Positions 41,114-50,754 of a stretch of DNA of 64,000 bases are shown here, one piece after another. A model generated the notes under the pieces. That model had not been told where the DNA came from. It made no database searches and worked only from the letters and a program-made list of their open reading frames with translations. This DNA comes from Symbiodinium sp. CCMP2592 (Eukaryota > Sar > Dinophyceae > Suessiales > Symbiodiniaceae): assembly GCA_905221615.1 (NCBI GenBank), contig CAJNDT010005334.1, positions 1,618,001-1,682,000 of the forward strand. Direction: 5' to 3'. Within the stretch, counting starts at the first letter, position 1; the number at the start of each line of letters is the position of its first letter. Made by a program: the position numbers and the translations under genes.

Positions 41114-42463
41114 TCAAGCAGCCGGCTCTACCTCTAGCTGCGGTTCATCCCCCGAGTGAGCCGTGGAGGTCTCCGACCCATTTTCTAGCTCCTCGGGAAC
41201 GTCGTCTTGCTGAGGCCAGCAGAGGCGGCACACATGAGTATACTCGGTGCTTGCTGGAAGGGCGTCAAAATTTTTAGCATTCCGAAAGTAGCGGCGCTGG
41301 CCCATCCAGCATCCTTTCCCGCAAGCCTTGTGTAGCCTGAAGACCGCCCCCGGCTGCCCCACGACCACATAGGCCGTCTTCCTGCCCTGCAGTCTAGCAG
41401 GTTTGGGTGCCCGCTCCTCGCTGGAGCTGCTGCTGTCCCCACTCGACGTGGTGGAGCTGCTTGAAGAGCTAGCACTGGACTCTAAAATCGGCGGGGGCAC
41501 CACTCCAGCCACCGGTCCATCTAGCTCCACATCCGTTTTCCAGGTGATTTCTAGCACCCGAGCCTGCCACTCAGCCTGCGCTGGCGGCAGCCCTTTCTTA
41601 TCAACAAGCCAGTCCCGCAGCGAAGTGCCTATCTCGCGTTCGTCTAGCACCTCGCTGTGGCCGGCTCCTTTTGCAGCTTTGGCAAAAATTGCCTGCAGCC
41701 GAGCGACCCTTCCTGGGAAGGTTCTAGCATACGTGTCGGAGCTCTCTGGCTTCCAACGACCTAGCAAATCTTTGTCGGCAGGTGGCGTCTCTTGTAGCGA
41801 GAGGCCTGTTGGCAAGACCGACCGCTCACTATGCTCAGTCCAGAACCCTTGGACCACAGAAGGCAGCCCAAGAAGATGTAGCAGCGCTGCTGTAGCCACC
41901 ACCGCGTCCGGGTACTCCGCAATCTTGTTCTCTAGCAAGCCTTGGCCACCCAGACGCGGGAGAAGGTAGTCCCGCTTATAGGGTGCTCTTTCCTTTAGCA
42001 ACTGAAAGCCAACTTGTAGCCACGTCTTGCGTTTGAAGAACGCGTGCTCGGACACGCACACTGGTAGCTCTTTGACCTTCTTGTTGGGGCCGGAAGTTTT
42101 CGTCTTCCGTAGCGTGGTGGTCAGCCTCCCCTCCACCAGCCGTAGCTCATGTGGTAGAATGGCCTGAAGGTCGGACCACCTGAGTGTAGCCCATGTCTTC
42201 ACCAGTTTGGCCCAGGCCCATATGCGGTGCCCCACAGCTTGTGTAGCGTCAAGGACCAGGTCTTCTAGCTTCACTAGGATGAAGACAGGGTAGCGTGGCG
42301 CCCTCTTCGTGAGAGGTGTCCCCTGTGATAGCTCTTCCGTAATGCTGTCTCTAGCTGCCAGTGCGAGACGTCCCGCGGTAGCTCTTTCTTCCGCTGGGAA
42401 CTCCCGACCTTTTCCAGCCAAAGTATAGCACTGTAGATGGAAGCTGGTATAGAGCGCCCACAT
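41114..42463 (-). CDS. Tyrosine recombinase, catalytic domain (449 aa frame)
   Basis: The ATG at 42,463. Catalytic residues are visible: Arg in TLRWSDLQ, a Lys in LRKTKTSG, the His-x-x-Arg box in TEHSERSVLP, and LLGRWKPESSDTYAR with the Trp and the nucleophile Tyr. This is the integrase of DIRS/Ngaro-type elements, joining the circular DNA intermediate to the genome. The C-terminal 120 residues are Ser-rich and then Cys-rich (HKACGKGCWMGQRRYF, THVCRLCW), perhaps a zinc-binding tail. The frame overlaps by 190 bases with the upstream frame that holds the core-binding domain, and a -1 shift near the A4 run at 42,410-42,413 would join them. Confidence 0.85.
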   Translation of the reverse strand: MWALYTSFHLQCYTLAGKGREFPAEERATAGRLALAARDSITEELSQGTPLTKRAPRYPVFILVKLEDLVLDATQAVGHRIWAWAKLVKTWATLRWSDLQAILPHELRLVEGRLTTTLRKTKTSGPNKKVKELPVCVSEHAFFKRKTWLQVGFQLLKERAPYKRDYLLPRLGGQGLLENKIAEYPDAVVATAALLHLLGLPSVVQGFWTEHSERSVLPTGLSLQETPPADKDLLGRWKPESSDTYARTFPGRVARLQAIFAKAAKGAGHSEVLDEREIGTSLRDWLVDKKGLPPAQAEWQARVLEITWKTDVELDGPVAGVVPPPILESSASSSSSSTTSSGDSSSSSEERAPKPARLQGRKTAYVVVGQPGAVFRLHKACGKGCWMGQRRYFRNAKNFDALPASTEYTHVCRLCWPQQDDVPEELENGSETSTAHSGDEPQLEVEPAA

Positions 42464-43194
42464 GGTTCGTCTCGCCGGACCACCAGATAATCTACCAAGT
42501 CAGCGGGGCGGCCCGGCGGCCTTTTAAGTTTAGCCTCCCAGAGCCATAGCCGCCACCTTTTGTAGATAGTGAGGTAGCGCTTCAAGGTGGTGGCTCGCGT
42601 GCTGCCTGCTAGCATGCTAGCGGCACGTGGCGGGTCCAGGCTGCTCTCAAGTTGCTCTAGCACAGGTGCCCGACACTCCCGGAGTTCTTCGTGTAGCCGA
42701 AGGGTCCACACTTCCAGAAGTTTCTCTCCCCTGGCTTGTAGCACACTTCCCTCTAGGATCAGCTTCCTGCGTCGCTCCCCGGGTGGGGGTCTAGCAGGAT
42801 CTTCTTGCTCCTCTGGGTCCGCACCACGTAGCCTCTTCTCCGGCGGTTCCAAGGCCGCCCAGTAGAGAGGCTCCCGGTGGAAGCCAGCCATCCTTATCTC
42901 GACTGGGCCTTTCCCCCTAGCTTCCTCGATCAAGAAGCGGAGCAATTGTTCTAGCTCCGCACTAAAGGGGATCCTCAGCTCGAGGGCCAGCTGTCTAGCT
43001 AGGCCCGGAACGTCCTCGTCCCGTACAGTGGCAAGCTCCGGATTGCGGAACCCTTGTTCTAGCAGGTAGTCGCGGCACTTCCGTAGCAGAGGGTCACGGA
43101 TCTCCACTTCGGGTTCCGGTGACAGTGGCTGCGCATCTAGCATTGCCTCCACCTCAGATAGAGCCGGACTATCCGGAACTTCTTCCACTTCCAT
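42274..43194 (-). CDS. Tyrosine recombinase, N-terminal region and core-binding domain (306 aa frame)
   Basis: The ATG at 43,194, just inside the A1 repeat. An acidic N-terminus (MEVEEVPDSPALSEVEAML) precedes a helical region. Residues of about 195-260 resemble the core-binding domain of tyrosine recombinases (TTLKRYLTIYKRWRLWLWEA, IYSAILWLEKVG). The frame runs on 140 bases past the point where the catalytic-domain frame takes over, with unconserved sequence. It sits at the 5' end of the element, whereas recombinases of Ngaro and DIRS are usually last. Confidence 0.7.
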   Translation of the reverse strand: MEVEEVPDSPALSEVEAMLDAQPLSPEPEVEIRDPLLRKCRDYLLEQGFRNPELATVRDEDVPGLARQLALELRIPFSAELEQLLRFLIEEARGKGPVEIRMAGFHREPLYWAALEPPEKRLRGADPEEQEDPARPPPGERRRKLILEGSVLQARGEKLLEVWTLRLHEELRECRAPVLEQLESSLDPPRAASMLAGSTRATTLKRYLTIYKRWRLWLWEAKLKRPPGRPADLVDYLVVRRDEPCGRSIPASIYSAILWLEKVGSSQRKKELPRDVSHWQLETALRKSYHRGHLSRRGRHATLSSS

Positions 43195-43235
43195 AGCGGC
43201 GAGCGGGGGCCTAGCCCCCGTTTCCTTTCCTATAA

Positions 43236-43406
43236 TACTCTGAAAATCTTCTACCCCCCAAAGGGGTTCTAGCCGTAACGGCGACGGATAGAACACATTT
43301 AGCGAAAACACCTTCGATGTTTTAGCTGTCGACACCTTCGATGTCGAAGGAGGAACTTCGGGTTGCTAGCACACACAGTTGTCCCTCGTCCCTCGTTACA
43401 AGAAGC
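43236..43406 (-). repeat. A1 copy of the split direct repeat (171 bp)
   Basis: The 5' end of the element; identical to 34,306-34,476. The host sequence resumes at 43,407. Confidence 0.9.
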
Positions 43407-45245
43407 AAAACTTTACGAAGGCTCCCAAAGCATCCAGATGCATCTGTCAAAACACAGACTAGCGCAGAGAACATAGAAGCTGCAGCCGCAACACACAATA
43501 CTACCGCTAGAGGCAGTTAAAGGGCACGCACGGGCACGCTCGCTTGGCATGACGAAACTCAATCCGAAGCCTGAAGCCGTGGTCGGCTTGAAATAAATCG
43601 CAGTTGAAACCAAGGCGCTATCATTATCATCATGATCAGGCCCCCCCAACCCGCCCTTCCCCCCCTTGATGCGGCAAGATGGAGCCTGGCAGACAGCATG
43701 CCGCACCGAAGCAACCCGACACAAAAAACAGTAAGTATCATTTTGCACGTGTAACAGCTTTTGAGCCTTGGAATTGAATTTAGGGCTCTGGGGCACCACA
43801 CTTGCGCATCAGGCATGTCGTGTTGCGAACTATATCGGGCAGTTTAGGCTTCTGCCACTCTGCAGTCCTGGTGCGGGAACCACGCACGGCTTGAAAGAGC
43901 ATTGTGAACATTGGCCGCGAATGATGAAACACTGAAGCGAGTTTGTGTATGGCAGTGTGTGGACGTGTGTGACAGTGTTTGAGAGTGGTCGCGGCCTGTG
44001 ACTGACCTGCGCCGACGGGAGTTGGCGGCGGCACCTGGCCACCCGCTTGCTCTACCGTACAGCTTCTGAAACAGCCGAGGCCCCACCAGCTCCCGCTCCA
44101 GCCAGAAGTGCCACAGGAGCTGCAAGGGTTCGGCCAGAACTGCTCACAGGGCATTCTGTGCTGTGCTTGGACTTCGGCGGCCGGCTTGGGCCTGGGCTTC
44201 TGCCTGGCAGAGGACACCTGCAGTGCCGACTCGAGAGACTCTTCCGGCCTATCCAAGACAAATCTCTGAGTCTGAGGTCGGATCATGCGGGGTGCTAGTG
44301 AGATGCTCGCGACTCAGCGGTCGACCTCCCGGAGCCCGCCATGCATCCAAACTGAAACCTTCATCAAACATCATCAAACCAGATTCAAGCTGCTTCGTGA
44401 GACCCGCAGGCTTGGCGAGCTTGCCTGAGTCTTGCAACATGCGGCTGTCTGAGCTGCCTCAAAAGCTGAGGGCAGAACAAAACAGAGATGCGGCGCACAG
44501 CTCAACTGCAGCCTGCATCCCAAGGCTGCGCACGGCTCTTGGCGACATTTGGCGATGTCTCGATGCCTCCATAGAAGCAGCCCACACATGCCAGCCTCCA
44601 GCGAACACAATTAACAAAAAAATGCTTAGAAGCGGTTGCTGGGGGCGTTGCGATGCTTGCTTTGAGGGCTCGCCGGTCTCCAGGCTTGAGGTCCAGCTGG
44701 CCCTGCAGAAGATCCAATGCCCTCTAACGTCGCAACTTCAACGGCTCTCCTGCACCGCCATGGCCGTAAGCCGCCTGTGTGGCTAGGCCGAGTGTCCTTC
44801 CCCCACCCTTTTGAGCACTGCCGGCGAGACGGGAGCGTCGAGAAATGCTGGCTGAATTCATGACACCATGCTGCAAAACGACTCTGGTGCACCGGAGGCC
44901 TAAAGTGAGACCGCCGCCGGTGAGTGAGCCAGCTTTGGAAGCCGTGTGAACTGTTGTAGACTTCAGAACTTGCCCTTCCTGTGCCAGAGGGGCCACCAAG
45001 GCGCAGCGCCCTGTGCCTGCCGCTTTGTGCAGCCCGGAGCCTCTTTCAGGTCGGTGTCCTTTGGAAGCTTCTTTACTTTGGAACCATACAGCCTGATAAG
45101 CATGCCCCGTGACAATGACTGGACCAGAATGCCACAAAAAAGCCCGACGCTCTGAGAGACGCACTTTCTGTCCAAACCTTGGCCACAGCCACAGGCTGTG
45201 TGTGAACATGTTGCCCCATGTTGCCTGTGCCTGCCAAGCTCTCAC
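43407..45245. other. Stretch without a recognised gene
   Basis: Minus-strand segments such as GMLIRLYGSKVKKLPKDTDL near 45,080 look protein-like, probably exons of the same unidentified gene as the exon at 45,246-45,311. No other feature. Confidence 0.3.
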
Positions 45246-45311
45246 CCGATACAAGAGATGCTCAATCGGCTCCGGACCTTCAACAACGTCAAACTCGACA
45301 ATATCCTCGAC
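45246..45311 (-). CDS. Unrecognised exon, 22 codons (VEDIVEFDVVEGPEPIEHLL)
   Basis: Bounded by the acceptor GAGTTGTCAG followed by G, and a canonical donor (CGG followed by GTGAGA). The peptide is acidic and well formed. The upstream minus frame (45.3-45.5 kb, LVMYFSRYVARLLDVAERC) may be the preceding exon. Gene identity unknown. Confidence 0.4.
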
Positions 45312-46999
45312 CTGACAACTCAGCTTTCGGGAGGATTGCCAGTCCCATGAGAAACATCGAAGTTTCAACAACTGCAACTTCGGACGTGTGCCTCAATCTC
45401 TCCTTCCGCGACATCGGCCAAATCGAAGAACACCTTTCAGCTACATCAAGAAGTCTAGCAACATACCTGGAAAAATACATGACTAGTTTCACCTGACTAG
45501 GCCACAGGCATCCTTCTCTCCATCTGCCCGTTGAATGAACCCACTCGGCTTGCCAGCCACGAACCTGGCATGCCATCTCATGCCCTTGAGCACGAACGTG
45601 CTCTCGCTCTGATTTCCCTTCGGCTCTTGTCAGGCATGGCTTGCAAATTTGTGCCCCACGGCTGGGTCCCCCTTTCCAGACAGGGCAGCTGGGCTTGATC
45701 ACTTTACCTCTCAAGCCGGTTGAGACCACTTTGACCTGTCTTCTTGCAGAACTAGAAGAAACATGCCATTGGAGGTGCTGAAGAGGTGCAGATGAGAGTT
45801 TAAGGTGAGAATCGAGGCCTCTCTCTTCCCTTTGCCTTGCAGTCCCGGGGGGAAGAACGGCAGTGATCTTCAGGGTGGCTTGCTCAACATTTCTCTATTG
45901 CATGCCGCTTGCCTTTGTCTCCTTTGGCATCTCCCTTTCGATTGCCACTTTTGTCGCCTTTTCCTCCGCCCTTTCTTTCGCCTTTCTCGCTGCCCTTCCT
46001 TGAGCGTGATAAGAATTGCTCAAGCAAAGTCCATGAACTCTCAGACACCGAGGCGCTCATCAAACGCTGAGGATGCGGCCGCTCGCCCTTGCGGTCATCT
46101 GCAGGCACTTCTTTTATGTCACCTTGCCAAACCCATTGTTACGTTTCAGGATCCGAATGACTTGGCCTCTATGTGGCTCCACGTGGATTGCAAGATGATT
46201 GCAAAGCTGCCTTTGCCCTTACCTTCAGCTGATCTTCCTTTTCCATTGCTCTTGTAGCCTGACAAGCGGGCATGCCTGAAAAAAGGGATCAACAAACCGA
46301 CTCGACTTCGAAGGAGGCGCAAAACTTGCGAGGCACATGATTACACCGCGTAAAGCTCGACTGTAAAATTCCTTCCCTTTGCACTTGCCGGTGGTAGAGA
46401 AAGAAACCAGGAGTATGAAATGAAGAGCAGAAAGCACAACAACAATCACGCAAATTCCTGTCAGACGAATACTACCAGCGCAAATGTGACAGCCTCAGCA
46501 GATTGATGTCCAGCGTCCGCATGAAAATGGAATCCCCATGAGCAAAATGCCACCCGGTGCCATTTCGGTTTCTCTCGTTCCGGTCCCTGCACCGGACCTA
46601 TTGTGCGGGCATCTTGCACGGTCCTTGGGTGATGAGCAATCAATGGCACGGATCACAGAGACGATCCTCCAAACATTGATTGGACAAACAAGAAGTGCGA
46701 AAGACAATTTGCCACAGGAAGCTCCAGGCCACAGGTGAAACCACAGAGGCCAGGATGAGTGAGTACATCCGTCCAGGGGTTGAGTTAAAATCCCTCTTCA
46801 CATTCTTCACTTAAGACAGTGCTAGCTGCATGCCATTGCTGCACAATTGCAGAAGGATCTCCATCAGATTGAGCGAGGTTGGTATATTGTTGGACTTGTT
46901 CTTCAACAGGAGTGTAGTTTCCATCGGTTGCCCTTAACCAAGGCTATCGTTTTTGCAGGTCTTCCACAACGCATAACATGGGAAGGTAGTTGTCCTTCG
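45312..46999. other. Stretch without a supported gene
   Basis: A minus segment near 45.9-46.1 kb encodes a Gly/Lys-rich run (RKGGGKGDKSGNRKGDAKGD) of a type common in dinoflagellate proteins; it could be an exon. Nothing else stands out. Confidence 0.25.
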
Positions 47000-47290
47000 C
47001 GCTTTGAACGAATGGTCAAGAAGGATCAATCATCAAACCGAGCCATGCGTTGGCCTCAGCAAGCAGAGTCTTCTTCCAATTGAGTGGGGTGCCCAGTGCC
47101 AACAGAAGGTTGCAAGGATATGTCCATTAGCAGTGCGAAGCAGTCATGCGCAATCATCAGCGAAACCAAATCCCAATCAACTTCGGGGACAGCAGGACAA
47201 TTAGCAAACATGCAGCAAGCATGGGAGACATCTGCCTTGAGGATGCGCAAGAATGCACCAGCCCGGCACGGAATTCCGCTTCTTTGCCGG
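47000..47290 (-). pseudogene. Decayed reverse transcriptase fragment
   Basis: Three frames together carry reverse transcriptase features in the right order: FLRILKADVSHA (motif A-like) in one frame, GFADDC (motif C, F-A-D-D) in a second, and LALGTPLNWKKTLLAEANAW with LGLMID in a third. The layout of the last block parallels FPFKWAKSRGGFRVEWLG in the intact element at 35.6 kb. At least two frameshifts and an internal stop make it a pseudogene. No flanking repeats found. Confidence 0.5.
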
Positions 47291-50200
47291 CTTGCGTACG
47301 GATTTACAATGGCTAGGCTTTCCCAGGCTCCACCCTTGTAACAGTGTTTAGCCCCTGCCCAAGCAGCCATCCGGTAAACACAGGAACAGCGGCTTTGCTG
47401 AATGCGAAGATTCGCTCCACCCTTGGAGCCATCAAGGATTGTTCAGACTTTGCTAGAAAAATCGATCCCGGGCATAAGAACGGACAAAGTTCATCCGCCG
47501 TGCATCCACAGCGCACCGCGGGCTCTTGTTCGCCCGGATCTCATTGAAGGTCTCAGCTGCCGCCCGCGTCCAGTCACCGATACAAAGAGGCCGTGATCTG
47601 CCACTGTTGTGCAGGACGTGTCGCCACTCCAGGGAAGTCGTCCTCAGCCTCAACCGGCTGTCTGGATTGGCATCGGCTCGTGCGGCCGTGACTTTCTCGT
47701 CGCTTCCTTTAGTGAGGACTGCCACGGCTAACTCCACCTTCTTACGCTTGTCCGAAAGGGAGGCGGGATCAACGACGAACTTGGCAAAGGACTTCCTGCC
47801 GCATCCTCAATCATTTCGGCAGACGTCTCCGGCACGTCGCAAGCAGCTACTGGCAGCAAACAGCAGACCACCGGACTGCTTCCCCACTCAGCGAAGCAGC
47901 CCAGCACGCAGAGCAAGTCATGACCAGAATCCAGGCAGGCAAATCAGAAGCAACCGGGGGCAAGCCAACGCACTCGAAAGACGCAATCCAGTGAAATGAA
48001 TTATGACTGCGTCCCGGAAACATCTTGAGCTTGTGGCCGTGCGGAGTTTTAGCTGATCTTGGCAGCGTAAACCGGCAGGAAGTTGGGTCTTCCGAAAAGG
48101 GAAGCCACAAAATGAGAAATGAGACCGCGGCAGCGCTCGTCGTGCTACTGTACTGCTTCAATCCCTTCGGAAAATGATGCGGCTAGGCGGCTAGTCCTGT
48201 CGAGCTTTGATGCTTGCTCGACCCGGCACTTGCGCCATGCATTTTGCTTCTGGCTGTATCCAACAAGAAATCACAGGCCTGAAATCTGAAGCATAGAAGC
48301 TTTAATGCCATATAGGCCTGAAAGCAACAACAAGCACCGGCCCGGTCTCAGGCCGACGGTCGGCAGGTCCGGAAGGAGGGGTCGGCAGAACGGATGGACG
48401 GATGATGGAAAAGCGGAAGGAGACTACAGGTTTGCAACAGCTGAGAGCTGCCGGACGATGTGAAATCCTCATCTATTCTTTCGTGCTCGTCTTTCCGATT
48501 CGGTTGCATTCTGAATTCTGACATTTGTTCCTGCAGAGATGCATTTTTCGACCCTGCGCCTGCCCACTCGCCGGCAGAACTCATTCCGCTACCTGGACAG
48601 GAGGGCACTGCAGGGCAGGCTTGGCCTCTCAATACTCGGAGAAAAGACTAGGAACGGCAGGCGCGTGGCCGCACCTGATCCAAGATGGGAAGCACCCACG
48701 AGCCTGAAAGCGTAGCGGAGAAGCGTTTGCCTGAGTCGACGGATTGAAAACATCGTCAGATTCCGCTACTTCCTGAATGGACTAATCCACCTGCTAGGAG
48801 AGCGTTGAGAAGTTTCGATTCCTTCAGCCGTGAGTTGGTGCGGACTTGTGCATCTTGAGCGCTCTTCGGCTGACGCGCCTGTATGGAGCTTCTTGGTGAG
48901 TTGCGAGGTCCAGAGTCCGTGGCTCTCCAAAATCGGGTGATACCTAGATATTGACGGAGTCCACGTCTGAAGAATTGCATCTCTCTGGGATCTGTGCTGC
49001 TCTGCAGCCAACTCAGCAGCAACCTACAGAATGGTCACTTCCACGGATGTGGCACAGCATGTCAAGCTTGACTGTTGAACTGTTTTTCCAAAGGAAGCTG
49101 CCTGCCCAAGCAGAGAGTTTCTTTCTTGACCTGAAGACCATAAACAGTTTGACAGTGTTGATGCCACTGGGTGCAACTCACAGTTCTGTCTGCGGGCCTG
49201 TACACTCGAAACTAAGCAGTCATGCCGGAGCCCCTTTGAGGGGCTGGGACTGACCTCAGTACAAATCAGGCGGACCTGGTTCCTGTCGGCCTCATACTTT
49301 CAAACTCTGCGCTCCATCGCTAGGCCCGCTAGGGAGCCAGCGATGATCTGCCGACAAAAATCCTGGGGAAGCAGCCTGTGCCAAGAGCATGCCGGGAGCC
49401 ATTTCGCGGAAGCAGGTGAAGAAAGTTGAACTCGGGGCGCTGGCGAAATTCAACGTTGGATCTCTCAGATGACGAGGCTGGCCGGATCCTGAGCAGAAGA
49501 GCAAGCAAAAGGAGAGTCCCGTGTAACCGGCTGATCCGAGGCCCGTGCAGGTTCTTGTTTCTGCTCCTCGTTTCTGATACTTTTTAAGACTTTTGACGCC
49601 TTGACTTTGACTGGTACAATTGCCAAAAGCCAAGAGGCTGGAGACTGCAGAGCTTACCTTGGCCGCACCGTCAGGCACCGTGGCTTGCGCTATCTGCACT
49701 GGCTGTGATACGTTGCCACTTCAGCCCAGGCACCAGCTCAGTCAAAAGAGGTGCCCAGCAGTCTGTGGAAGTTTGGCATTACCCCACAACGTCGAGCTGC
49801 GTGGGCTAAGCGAGAGAAGCGATTTGGCAATTCAACTCTTCAGCGATTTCGCCGCATGCCGTTCGTACACCAAGGCAGGCAAGCCGAGTGCATTCGTGCA
49901 TTTTCGTGCTCCGGAGCACAATTCAACCACAAGCACTGAAGCATCTCAGCAGCACGTCAAGCCTTCAGCTGACGTTGGGATCCCTCTTAGATGATTCATG
50001 ACGTTTCGCAGCGAAGCTGACTTCCATGAGTGCCGTATTGAAGAACCCTCTGAGAGCAGGGTGACACAGACAGTTGGCTTCAGCCAACTTGGGCTGCCAA
50101 AGGATAAGCTTTGCAGAGTCTCAAAGAGTACGAGTATCTACCCACTTCCGACTCTTTGCACAACTCCAAAACGACACCCGTTCAAGCTTGTCCCGCGGTG

Positions 50201-50459
50201 TGAGGAGCTCAATGGAGCTCAGGACCGTCGCATGAACGATGCCTGCAGAGCATTCGCAGGTCAACGGAGACGGTCAATCGCCCAGTCCTGATGTCTTCGT
50301 TCCTTCTGGAAATTTTAAGTGACGACGTGAGCCTCAACCCGCTCTGTTTTCTGATGCTGAACATGGAAGCATTGCCTGGATTCACACGGCCCGTTCGGGT
50401 TTTCCATCTGGCATCATGCCATCGTGATTGATGTAGAGCTGCTCGCCTGCACGGCAAAT
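47291..50459. other. Stretch without a supported gene
   Basis: No conserved motif or splice-joined exon recognised on either strand. Confidence 0.3.
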
Positions 50460-50754
50460 CATGTGCCCGCCCGAAATAGAAACACACCACACCCACAAGA
50501 AGCACGGGCACCATCCAAGCATAGTTTAGCGGCAATGGCCCTGTAGTCGCCGTTGTGGTCTCGGTACAGCCTGCTGGCACGCCAGGGATGGAGCGCAATG
50601 TTCCTTCGAAACCTACACAGAACTTTGTGGACATGAAGCATACGGCGAGCTGTTTCTCTAAGCAAGATGCGCGCAAGTTGTGTGTTGGTCTGATTTTCTG
50701 TCCAGCGAGTCCCTGCACGGGACAGATATCAAACAGTTCCGCCGACTCTATCAA
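50460..50754 (-). CDS. Unrecognised exon with a single membrane segment
   Basis: The open minus segment encodes a Cys-containing soluble part (SAELFDICPVQGLAGQKI), a Thr-rich linker and one strong membrane helix (WMVPVLLVGVVCFYFGR) near 50,480-50,530, then basic residues. This is the pattern of a single-pass membrane protein with its C-terminus inside the cell. No ATG at the 5' end, so it is an internal or terminal exon. A further protein-like minus segment (FDGIQLSARYVLKEGKDING) at about 51,140-51,210 may belong to the same gene. Family unknown. Confidence 0.35.

Larger units (their letters stand above)
34146..43406 (-). mobile_element. Tyrosine-recombinase retrotransposon of Ngaro/PAT (DIRS-like) type, 9,261 bp, apparently complete
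   Basis: On the minus strand the element reads A1 (43,406-43,236), genes, B1 (34,619-34,477), A2 (34,476-34,306), a 17-base spacer, B2 (34,288-34,146). This split direct repeat arrangement is diagnostic of Ngaro/PAT-type YR retrotransposons. Inside are, 5' to 3': a tyrosine recombinase (two overlapping frames), a coiled-coil protein, a zinc-ribbon protein, a Gag-like CCCH protein, a methyltransferase-like domain, a linker protein, a reverse transcriptase and an RNase H. Both repeat pairs are identical over 143 and 171 bases, so the insertion is recent. No target-site duplication is evident, as expected for recombinase-mediated insertion. The motif GCTA (sense) is about six-fold over-represented throughout. 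Confidence 0.9.

Noticed and set aside
41403-41969. 188-codon plus-strand frame opposite the recombinase
   Set aside because: Antisense shadow of the recombinase gene, which has clear catalytic motifs.
34141-43415. LTR retrotransposon
   Set aside because: Repeats are split direct repeats with a tyrosine recombinase, not two terminal LTRs with an aspartic protease and DDE integrase; none of the latter motifs were seen.
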